From Biscogniauxia marginata (lineage: Eukaryota > Ascomycota > Sordariomycetes > Xylariales > Xylariaceae), in the NCBI GenBank assembly GCA_022695795.1, contig MU404179.1:48392-112391 (forward strand): a stretch of DNA of 64,000 bases. Reading direction: 5' to 3'. Below, piece by piece: positions 22,872 to 32,924 of this stretch. Both the position numbers and the translations under genes were made by a program. Each line of letters starts with the position of its first letter. Positions within the stretch are counted from its first letter, which is position 1. Below the pieces are notes generated by a model that was given only the letters and a program-made list of their open reading frames with translations, made no database searches and was not told where the DNA came from.

Positions 22872-24819
22872 ATGGCCTCGGTACTCGGTGTAGTCGTGGC
22901 CGTATGTTCTCTGCTCTGTGAGGTTTTCCTGTTCTGGTACAAGGTGAGCTCGTTCAATCGCCGGAGGCTTCGGTTGGGCTGTCAGCTCACCACTACCACT
23001 ACTTCGTGTCACAGAAACTCCTCGGGCGATGGAAGACGAAGAGTCCGGCAGACGAATGGCTTGACATGCTGCGGAATGCCGAGGTCTTCGAGGACTGGGA
23101 GCACGCAGCTCTCCAGCTGGATAATATCAAAGAATTGAACCTTTGGTATACCCAAGACCTGACTTCCCTGCAAATATACAAGTGCTGACGTCGCAATCCG
23201 TCCTGCAGGCGCAATGACCCCTTCTCGCATTCGTACGATTGGACGTTGATTAACCACCGTCTCAATTCCATCATCACCGCCCGTGACAACAACGACCTGC
23301 AGTCCCTCCTCGATCTCGTACGCTCTGGCCTCGTTCGCAACCTCGGTAATATCACGTCCCCCAAGCTCTACAACCGAGCTTTTGCGGGCACCAAGTACCT
23401 GATCGAAGAGTACATCGCTCAGGTAGCCGGCGCGGTTGAGGATATCGATGCTCAGACAGCCACGCCCCTACAACACGACTACACTCACGTCTACACGCTG
23501 TCGACGCAGCGAAAGCTCGACTTCTTGCACGACTCCAGACAAGGGTTCGGCCGCAGCACTCTAGTGTTGCAAGGTGGCGCCATATTCGGTATTTGCCATC
23601 TAGGTGTTGTGAAGGCATTGTTCCTGCAAGGTCTCCTACCACGGATCATCACCGGAACTGCCACCGGTGCCTTGATCGCGAGTCTCGTAGCAATTCACAC
23701 CGAAGACGAATTGCCCGGGGTTCTTAAGGGAGATGGGATCGATCTATCCGCTTTTGAGACACATGGCCAGCAGGTCCACAGTGACCATAAATGGATATCA
23801 TATGCTGGTACTGGATGGGAAACACTGGTACGCAGAATCTTGCGATTCTGGCGCGAGGGCTATTTTCTAGACGTGAAGGTTCTAGAAGAATGTGTGAAGG
23901 CAAATGTCGGTGACCTGACCTTTGAAGAGGCGTACAACCGGAGCAAACGAGTCCTGAACATTACCGTGACGGCATCACCGCAAGACGGAATCCCCACCCT
24001 GCTGAACTACATCACCGCTCCTAACGTGGTAGGTCTTCTAGGCTTAATGCTAAGAGTGTGGAAATGTGCTGACGACGGTTACAGCTGATTTGGACCGCTG
24101 CCGTAGCATCAAACGCCTCGACTCCCTCGCTTTACGGGAGCAGACAGACGACGGTGCTTTGCAAAGATGTGGATGGCAAAATCGTGCCATGGGCACCTGC
24201 TAACACCTTTCGCCCGTGGACGCATGCATCAGATAAGGATCGCAAGTCACCGCTATCGCGCATCGCCCAGCTCTTCAATGTCAATCACTTCATCGTGAGC
24301 CAAGCACGCCCATACCTAATTCCTTTCCTCGAGTCTGACATGCATGGACCGTCGCTCTTTACCGCTCATCACAAGCGAGCGCAGATGACTGGACACCTGT
24401 TCAGAATTGTAGGGTTGGAGCTACGTCACCGTCTCAGGCAACTGGATACCCTGGGGCTGTTGCCCGCTAGTATACGCAGGTTCCTGGTCGACGAGGAGGT
24501 GCCCGGGGCGAGCATGATGCTTGTGCCTAAGGTCACAGCGGGCGACTTTGTGCGTTTACTCGAAACACCAACCCGAGAAACACTAGACTACTGGATCCTA
24601 CGTGGCGAAAGAAGCGTATGGCCGGCGGTATGCGCCTTGAAGATCAGATGCGCGGTGGAGTACGACATTGAGAGAGCATATCAGAGAGCACGAAGCCTGA
24701 AGGCGGGAGGGCTAAGAAGAAAGGCGAGTACTTCGACTGCCGCCAACTTAGCCGATCTAAGGACTGCAAGACTGCCTCGGCAGAATGATGCTTCATATGA
24801 TGACGCGACGACGAGTTAG
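22872..24819 (+). CDS. Patatin-like phospholipase domain protein (DUF3336/PNPLA family), 5' end uncertain
   Basis: Four exons, (22872)-22943, 23015-23145, 23209-24028 and 24085-24819, give at least 585 residues. Splicing rebuilds KSPADEWLDMLRNAEVF, LNLWRNDPFSHSYDW, NHRLNSIITARDN and SGLVRNLGNITSPKLYNRAFAGTKYLIEEY, the DUF3336 region, followed by the patatin domain with the oxyanion loop GGAIFGICHLGVVKAL and FNVNHFIVSQARPYL near the end. A hydrophobic N-terminal segment precedes it. Proteins of this group act on membrane lipids or triacylglycerol. Two oddities: the nucleophile elbow reads GTATG (Thr where GXSXG has Ser), and a plausible start MAKIASTLLQLL at 22790 runs into TGA at 22832 while the next frame continues with FNFSGSDIVTRH, suggesting a one-base frame break. 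I used the first in-frame ATG at 22872 as the safe start. Confidence 0.8.
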
Positions 24820-26087
24820 GTATCTCACCGACGCCTAGTCCGCGAAGGCAAAGGCAAACTAGAAACTACGATCTGCTCGGATGGACACATAGTGAAGGGA
24901 GCGATGTCGGACTTGAAGGAAATCGAGTTGGGCCACCTACATGCTCACCCACGAGAGGCGTCTCCACGTACACTGTCCGTCCCAATCACAACAAGGAAAC
25001 TAGGCAATACATGATCACATACTACACTACAACTACCTTTCCCGCAAGAAGGATCTGTATCAGTAATCGTTGGCGCAAACGGAGAGATCCCTGTACAGCT
25101 GATCTGATAGGGTCGGCGCTAGTAAACAAACCTAGCGTACGCTACTTTATATGCATGGAATCATCCGTATGACCTTCCAGAAGCCTTCCGTTTTCTGTCT
25201 GACGTGGCCTTGTCCTAATCCTCAGTCCCTGTCATGGCCTTTTTGTACGCACATCAGGTAACAAGGCACTAGGGTCAAAAGCTTCCATCGTACCACACTT
25301 GAAATGATAAATCGCAAATCATGTTGATCAATCTACGTGGCTTGTCTCGTGCATTGTACACTATGCGGGAACTTAAGTCGTGATGAGCAGGGCGCTGCTT
25401 TTTTGGTTGTGTTTCTTGGCTCCGTTGAAGCGACGACCACCTCGCCCGGGGGTAACAGGGCCAGCCAAGCCAGGCAACACCCCCAAGCTAGGAGGAATAC
25501 AAGCAACAAAGCAACGGCTGGGCATGCAGATATAATTTGGGGTTGCAGGACTACATGTACCCTACCCCCCCTTCCCCTGCTCATCTGTATAGGTAGTACT
25601 TACACTACATACGCATCATCCTTGTGGGCATTAGGTAGGCCAAGGGTCCAGGGAACAGCTATGTATGTACGGAGTACCGTACCTACATGTCTACACGAAG
25701 TGGATGTTCCCAGACCCGATATCGAGTTGCCTAGTCTTAAAACTTCATGCAACCTTCTCTCTGACTTTCGTTCGTCCGTTCCTAACTTACTGCGTATCTT
25801 TATGAACACCTATACTATACATACTAAGGCAAAGACACAGAGCAAGGCTGGCAGGGATGTGGGTGCCAGCAAAACAGAGGGAGGGGGGGAAGAAAGGATA
25901 ACTCGAGCTATAGCTCGTCAATCAGAATATAATCTAGAGTACTTGTGCATTGCATATATGCAATGCAAGTGCAATCGAGTTGGGCTGCTCTGCCCTGGCG
26001 TAGAAAACTTCTCGAAGCCTTCCCCCTGTTTCCCCTTCCTTGCCCCTCCACTTGCCCGCCCGTTTTTATTAGAGTAGGGTGACATAG

Positions 26088-26104
26088 ACACACACACACA
26101 CACA
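26088..26104. repeat. CA dinucleotide microsatellite
   Basis: About eight CA units occur in gene-poor sequence downstream of the patatin-like gene. Confidence 0.9.
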
Positions 26105-26687
26105 TGTTACCTACATACGTATACTGGAGGGGAGGAAGGGATCTCATTCGAGAAAGACAGGGAAGAAAGGGGATTCCCGCTCGGCGGGAACGAAAAACGC
26201 AGCCTGCTTCTTACCCCTCACTTTCTCTCACCTTCTCTCTTTCTATCTTTCTCTCTCGCGCGCGTTGGTTAAGCCTCTAATCTATTTTTTGTTCTATCGA
26301 GGGGGGAACACAAGTTTCGGATGTGATGAAAAGAGAATACATAGTATGTATGCAATGTATGTAAGCCGGGCTTCCGATTGATGATGATGCTGTTACCCGC
26401 GCTGCTGCTCGGGCTGTCACAGGTCCCCAACCCTCGGTGCCTGGATACGGGACCGCGGTGTAGATTGTGTGCGTGTGTAACCATATCTAACTATGTGTAG
26501 GTGTGGCACGGGAAAGCAAGCCAGGCCAGGCATTATATCGTGTACCTATTTTACTTCTACACACACTTACGCGCCACCTGAGACATTGGGTGATATCAGA
26601 GACTCGCATACAACATCTCCACCTACACACATAGGTTGCAAGGTACGGCGAGCGTTTCGTCTCGGCCGAGTAAATTAAGTTACGCTC

Positions 26688-26710
26688 ACTCGCTCGCTCG
26701 CTCGCTCGAG
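26688..26710. repeat. CTCG tetranucleotide tandem repeat
   Basis: Five consecutive CGCT/CTCG units occur in gene-poor sequence, immediately followed by CTGCAGCTGC. Confidence 0.9.
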
Positions 26711-29115
26711 CTGCAGCTGCAACATGTTGTTACAGGGGAGGCATGTACGGTACCTACGTAATGTATGTATGCATGTAGGTAAGGTGTCAGTTGCCTGGTC
26801 TCTCTTCATGCAGCCGCACGCAACTGGACTAGCCAAGCTCCCTGGGGCAGCAGGTTACAGTTCTCCTTTAAGCTGCAGAACAGGGCAAGACTTGGGGAAG
26901 AGGGCGGGCGCTGTCTGTGGTGAGAGGTGTGTAGGAGGGAAAATGTACATACACACATACATACATGCATATATACATTTACCTAGTCTTACCTAAGGCG
27001 CTACAGATATGCGGGTCTTTATGTGTGTAGAGGAAAGAAAAAAGTTCTCTGCAGAAGAACTGTTGTATGGTGAGGTACCTGGTTCGTGTGGTCCTTTTGT
27101 GTGTCCCTCAGTAGTGAAGAGAAAGAGAGGCACCCTATGGACGGGATGGATCGTCAACTAGCTAGAGCGAATTCGGTGCTTGTTAATTGCCAATCTCTGG
27201 TTGGTCTCGGAATATGTCCCGCTGGTGAGGTAGGTAGGTAAGGGTAGGTTGGTCTTGAGAACTTCCTCGCCGACGCTTGCACGATGTATATCCTAGGCAG
27301 TCCTAGCGCTATGCAGCATTGGGTACTTGAAGCCCTGGTAATTATCCGGAGGATCGCGCGATCGAGGAAGACTACATATCTACTAGACAGGGGGTGGTTT
27401 GGATGGTTGATTCGGTAGTTTGGAGCCGTCCACCACTTTCTCTCTCTTCACCCCCCTCGCCGCTTTCTACCGGATGATAATGATATATTCCGCCGTCTGA
27501 CTCGGTTCCAGTATTAATTACTTATCACGGAGTCCGGGCGACGCTGATCATGGGATTCTGCATATACCAGCTACATGCATCATGTAGGTATGCCGGAGGA
27601 ACAGGGTTTCTTTCGTTCTTTCTTTCTAGAATGCTTCTAGTGCCAATGGCTATCCAACGGCAGGACAGGGGGCTGACTGACTGACTGACTGTGCGACCGT
27701 CACACTACGTCGTGATGAGTGGTCGCAACGATTCCAGAGCTGGGCGATCGCGATCTTATAGGTAGGATCGTATCTGAGTTGGAGCCTCCTCATAACGTAG
27801 CTGTTGGGAGGACGTGACCAGAAACACGCCATATCAGTTACATGTAATATAGCGAGGAATGCATTCAATACACCTGTATACATTCCTACAGTGACGAATA
27901 TCGGTATGTGCTCGTACTCTCTTATTTGAGCACTACCAACTTAGACGCTTCTTGGCCGGGAAGTCTAGGCAAGCTAGGGGGTAGGGCTGAGCTAGATATA
28001 ACGCTTACACGCCCACACGGTTAAGCGCCGACATACCTTACATACCTAGTAAGGCAATTGGGGTAAAACAAAAAGGGTTGTTCGCGTTGCACCCTTCTGG
28101 TTTGCGATCTGCGCCAAGGGAATTTATGTTGGTTTTTTTTTTTTTCGTCGACGAGAGTTTTCAACAGGTAGGTAGGCACATAGCCACTGCGGCTATGGCA
28201 TCGTGGTACTATTTGCTAGAACCCCCCTGTCCCGTCTGCGCCGTCTCCTTCCTCAGCTACTGCACCTTATAGCCACGCAAGGCTGTACCGCACTGTTCAA
28301 CCTTGGCAAGCCCACATACCCCCTGCGTGGGATCGCTCGTTAATTAAAAGGGTGCCAGAAGATATCTTCGGTGGGGATGGGAAGATCCCGCCTACCCGTC
28401 GGCCATCTTTGTCAAGTCAACTTCTGGTTAATAATACCTACATCACAGAGGCAGCCCAGCAGGCACACACCCGTAGTTATTAATCAGTGTTCTACGTGTT
28501 ACTTGTCAAGTTGTACTTATACCATGTTGTACCTTTGAAAGGTTGCGATGTTCGTACTAAGCGTGTTTGAATGCGCAGTTGATAGAAGCAAGTCAAGCTT
28601 AAGATACAGAGATAGGTCAATATCTATCATTTATAATACCGATTGCTAGCTGTCTGGCTGCTTCTTCAGCTCATCTGAAAGATCTCCATGTGTTTTCTTC
28701 GAGCGGCCTGCTGTGCCGTAGACGTTGATCCTGATGACATTGGTCCGTAAGAAACACCAATAGTATACTTAACTTCCGTGGACGATCCGACTTCAGTGGC
28801 GATTAGTGGGAACACGATAGCTTGGCAGTGCGCAGCAAACGTTCCTTATTTTCATCACTGTCGACGTATAAACTGGACATCATGTCGCTGTATGGTATGT
28901 AGCCATATACGATATGCGTGGGAGTTTTCCTACTGCGCTTTCATCTTAAGTACCTAATGAGGTAGATATAAACTACTCCTTTTTACGATAAAATCTCGTT
29001 CTCTTGCTAGTTTGTATCCTGCGTATTAGTCAGGGCTTCAATAGCCAAACGCGCTTTCACCACCACCGTCTATTATACGATCATCCAGTAGACACATGTC
29101 ACAGCATCTGCCGCC

Positions 29116-29550
29116 ATGTCGAACGGCTTCAAGCCGCATAACAGGTCGTGCACAGGCACCTCGTTTAGCACATTGATCGAGTCCCTGATCCCGAGCAACA
29201 ACACCGTGGGCATCGCCACGTACAGGTCAATAGCCAACGTTACGGTGCAGAACCACCCGGCCTGGCACGTGATGGAGGCCTGCTGCAACCCCAACGAGGT
29301 GCGCAAGATCGACGACGACTGCGTGCTCTGGTGCGAGCTGCCTGCGGATGCGACCCGCGACAGCTACGTCGACTGCGTCCGGCGCGGCAACGGCACCGCT
29401 GTCGCCACCGTGAAGAATGCTGCGGCCGACGATAATGATAATAGTGATGATGATGGTGGTAATGCTGCGGTGATGGGGGCGGGGCGCCCGAGCGTATTAG
29501 GCGTGGGCTTGTTGGCTATGATGGTAGGCTACTTTGGTATGATGGGATGA
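29116..29550 (+). CDS. Small Cys-containing, probably secreted or GPI-anchored protein of unknown function
   Basis: The open frame of 144 residues has strong third-position GC bias and several N-glycosylation sequons (NRS, NNT, NVT, NGT). It contains a CC pair and further Cys in EACCNPNEV...DDDCVLWCELP, then a low-complexity Asn/Asp-rich spacer and a hydrophobic C-terminus (PSVLGVGLLAMMVGYF), the layout of a GPI-anchored cell-surface protein. No signal peptide follows the ATG at 29116, but just before it the same frame reads TASAA after a CACAG acceptor-like site, so a signal peptide may sit on an upstream exon that I could not place. The pattern resembles a fungal family of hypothetical secreted proteins; no function is known to me. 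Confidence 0.65.
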   Translation: MSNGFKPHNRSCTGTSFSTLIESLIPSNNTVGIATYRSIANVTVQNHPAWHVMEACCNPNEVRKIDDDCVLWCELPADATRDSYVDCVRRGNGTAVATVKNAAADDNDNSDDDGGNAAVMGAGRPSVLGVGLLAMMVGYFGMMG

Positions 29551-32231
29551 ACAGGAACGGGGGCTGGATTGGACTCTACTGGGGGTCGTACTAAACTGGC
29601 GTCGATAAGTCTAGGATGTTCCTTTAATCATCGTGCTATTTGAGCCGCGTGTAACCGTTTATACATTGTTCGATGGGTAGCTTCGAATTGGGTTGCTCCT
29701 AGGTGATGAATGGCGAACTTTTGGTAAGTCTTATTACAACACTTAAGATATGTTGCAACTAGGATTAAAAGCAACTAGTAGGACGATCTACCTCAGCTCA
29801 GTCACATTCAGCTCTCAACTAATTCCGCGCGCTTAATACGGCAGTATTATAATCAGACAGAGCTTCACCGTTGTCGTAAGACGTTGCAAAGGATATGCCG
29901 TTGGCTGTCTTATCGCCACCTCTGCCTGTCTCGGAGATCAGAAAGTGAGCTGCTGGATTAAGGACATAGAAATAGTGGTCATCTGATTTGTTGCACATCC
30001 GCAACTTACAATCTAGTGGTGGCCTTCTCCTTGGCCCGGTGGCTTGGGGCCTACTGGGGGAAGGATTCGCACTAAGTATGGGGTTAGCGATGGGGTTTAG
30101 AATGCCTGTCTCTTGACTCGAGAATCCCTAGTGATATACTCCGATCTCGGTATCTGTTTCTGTCCTTCTAAACCTGAAACATGACCCTTCGAGATATACT
30201 ACTGACTACTCCTGCTCCCGCGAGTGGCAGCGCAGCGTAGCATTTTCGCTAAACAGAAGCTCTGAGTGGACAGAGCTTAGGTAGGTAGTTGAGTTGCTAA
30301 AAGCCAAGCTACCTTCTCGGTGAGCTTCAGTGTCTTCTTTCGGTTAAGCCTGGCGGGAAACTAGTTTGCCTACCATCTCATTGGACAATCCTCTTTCCCA
30401 TGCCTTCATCTTCAAATCAACGATGGGAGAGCCGGCCATCGGTCCCGGGGATTTGACCCTAGGCCCTGTCATTTCTCACAAGGTGAGCATGGCAAGTCTA
30501 TGACGAAGGCGGACGGGATGATGAATACGTGGTCGACGATTAATCGTTGCTAGACTTCTCGGTGTTCACATTTGGAACATCAAGGTGAAAATGCCAGAAA
30601 GACAGCAGTCAAGAACACCGCGTTCCGGCGACGTGCGAGTAAACTTGCAAGGCTCCTAGCCTGCAGGAGCCCAATGGTTGGCCAGTCTGCATGTACGCTA
30701 GATCGAGATGTTCTATTGAAGCGCCCGGAATGAAGTAATGAGGGCACGCGCTCTCTTGTCCGACTCTCTCGATACTAATTTCATAGACGTAATCCAGAAC
30801 GAGTTAAACACTAAACCTCGAAAGCAGGGCGGGCGACGAAACTCGTCTTGTAGACTACAATTCATTCTTCGACAGGGTAAGACAAACGCCAACCTCGCTC
30901 TGTGTCTTACCATAATCCTGGGGTTTGAGAGAAGAGCTTTGTTGACAGCTAATAGACTTGTTTCTTTCCTGCCTGGAGTTTGGGACCCTAAACAGAACAA
31001 CACATTGGTAAAGACTTGGCAGTAGCGGCAAAATGGCATTATAATTATCTTGTACATGCCTTTTTCTGCATGGAATACATATACATGCGTCAGATGTATA
31101 CACTATATACGTATGTATAGTGATGTTTTTGACAAGCAGTTAGGCCAGGGGCCAGTATCCCGTGTATACTGGAAATTTTGTAAGTCGTGTCTCATTCTGT
31201 ACATGTACGACGTGGTGACCGGTATCAGTACTGACCTAGCTATCCTTGTAAGGCGATGGTGGCAATCTTCGTAAGCCGGCAGCTGAGAGGATGTGCTGTA
31301 GCTATGCAGGTAACCAACATGACCTACAGTACATGAACAGCTGGCCGCCCAGGTCGCAGCTAATATAGCCTTTGCGGCTTAGCCTACAGGGGGGATAAAT
31401 CACTCATTCTACCAGTACCCAGGAAGACGGCATACTACACAAGAGAGAAGTGAGGCACACGAGAAGACCTTCTCCCCTTAAACCCAATCCTTGGCTTATT
31501 CACGGTACTGTCACCCCGGATTGAGGATCCATCTTCTCGACCTGCATGCTTTCTACACACACACCCAAGCACTTTCTTCCCCAGGCCCAGAAGGAGATTG
31601 CCGTGCATAACGGCATACTTTAATGCTACATTACCATCGAAAGCGTCAAGTGATATGCTGTACAGCTCCTCACCCCGGTACGGAGAAGAATTGTTTTGTA
31701 TCCCCTTTGTGAGGGACGTCGGGCAGTGATGAGCAGACAGCTTGAATCATATAAAACCCAATCTTCCCCTCCCACTTGGCGTCCAGAGCGCCTCCCCCTA
31801 CATTTATTGCATATCTTCTTCACTAGCGACATACTACCACAGTTATTGGGGGCGTTCTTGGTCATTTCCTTTGGAGGGAAAGTAAGAAGCCCCTTGTCCC
31901 TATATCGAATCGTATCACTATTTGGCTGGATAAGGAAAAACTTGCACGAACCCGGGAATCTGCATTCTTGTGTCATACTCTCGAATTCCGTGTCATACCC
32001 CCTCGAAGCTCCGATCGGTGCCTAAGGCCTTGGTAGTTACCCCATCTGAGCTTTGTTAGCTCTCCTTATTTATATTGGGCGAATCGTCCAAGCGAGTCGG
32101 TCAGACCTCGACAGCGGAAGCACTCGATTTACTCGACCTGGGTCGCTCTGCTAGTATCGTACCCACCGTCCCAGCTACCATCATTACACCAACTCGTCCA
32201 CTTCGCCACTTGCCGACACCTTCTCTATAAC
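29551..32231. other. Gene-poor region of about 2.7 kb
   Basis: Only short open frames without protein signatures are present on either strand. TAGGTAGGTAG occurs near 30278. The last 200 bases before 32232 are rich in pyrimidine and CA and look like the 5' UTR of the following gene. Confidence 0.5.
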
Positions 32232-32924
32232 ATGTCCCTTCACAACACCTCACTCACCGACCATAGTGACACCGTCTCCGGATCACTCGAGCCGGACGAG
32301 AGGTTTGACGACGACCAACACTATACATCCAACTTCACCCGCAACCGTCCACCGCACCTCAACGACAGTAACTTTCCGTCCACGCAGATCAACGGCATCA
32401 TGACCGACCCAAGCCACGTTGCCAACGACGGCCTCGCGGCCAACAGGGGAAACATTTACAACCCCCAGCGCTACGCCCCCTCTCCGCAGTCGGCCACCGA
32501 TGGCACCAACGCCGCCGCCATGGGAGTACGCAACTATCTGCAGTACTTCATAAACCAGAACTACGACGGCACGATACAGCCCCTGACGGAGCAAGCGGTC
32601 GACGCCCTCAACCACTGCCACCGGCTCGGCTCGCACGCCGGCGGCGGCGGCAACATCAGCGAGTGGGTCAACGGGGGCGTGTTCGCCGCGGCCGAGGCGG
32701 GGGGCCCGGCGTCCGCCATAGGGGCCAGCATTTCCATGCTCAGGGACGGCCCGCGGAGCCGTCTCACGATGACCACGACGGGCTCGTCCCGCAGCATGGG
32801 CTCGGCGGCCCGCCACTCGCACCTCGACTGCATCGCCGAGAACGTGTGTGCCGCCGGCTGGCAGTTCGACGACATGCCGGCGTACCCTGCGCGCTTGGAC
32901 ATCGGCGACGAGGACATCGCCTGA
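32232..32924 (+). CDS. Hypothetical protein, Gly/Ala/Ser-rich
   Basis: A single-exon gene of 230 residues with clear GC-rich third positions and a pyrimidine-rich leader ending in CTATAACATG. The N-terminal 90 residues are polar and probably disordered (many Asp, Asn, Ser, Pro). A middle segment (MGVRNYLQYFINQNYDG...AVDALNHCHRL) looks foldable, and a Gly/Ala-rich stretch with alternating charge follows. The C-terminal part has two Cys (HLDCIAENVCAAGW). I do not recognise a family. Composition and codon bias make it a likely real gene; function unknown. Confidence 0.6.
   Translation: MSLHNTSLTDHSDTVSGSLEPDERFDDDQHYTSNFTRNRPPHLNDSNFPSTQINGIMTDPSHVANDGLAANRGNIYNPQRYAPSPQSATDGTNAAAMGVRNYLQYFINQNYDGTIQPLTEQAVDALNHCHRLGSHAGGGGNISEWVNGGVFAAAEAGGPASAIGASISMLRDGPRSRLTMTTTGSSRSMGSAARHSHLDCIAENVCAAGWQFDDMPAYPARLDIGDEDIA

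Larger units (their letters stand above)
24820..29115. other. Gene-poor region of about 4.3 kb
   Basis: No convincing gene is seen. The longest open frame (25337-26077) starts at GTG, is rich in Cys, Thr and low-complexity segments and has no family signature. The stretch holds simple repeats (CA near 26088-26104, CTCG near 26688-26710, GACT near 27675-27690), many TAGGTA/TACCTA and TACATA words (25588-25690, 26745-26785, 27228-27245, 28168), and polypyrimidine tracts near 26215-26265. It may contain the UTRs of flanking genes or non-coding transcripts. Confidence 0.5.

Noticed and set aside
25337..26077. Open frame of 246 codons on the plus strand
   Set aside because: It begins at GTG, is low-complexity and Cys/Thr-rich, covers simple repeats and TAGGTA words, and has no family signature or codon bias like the real genes.
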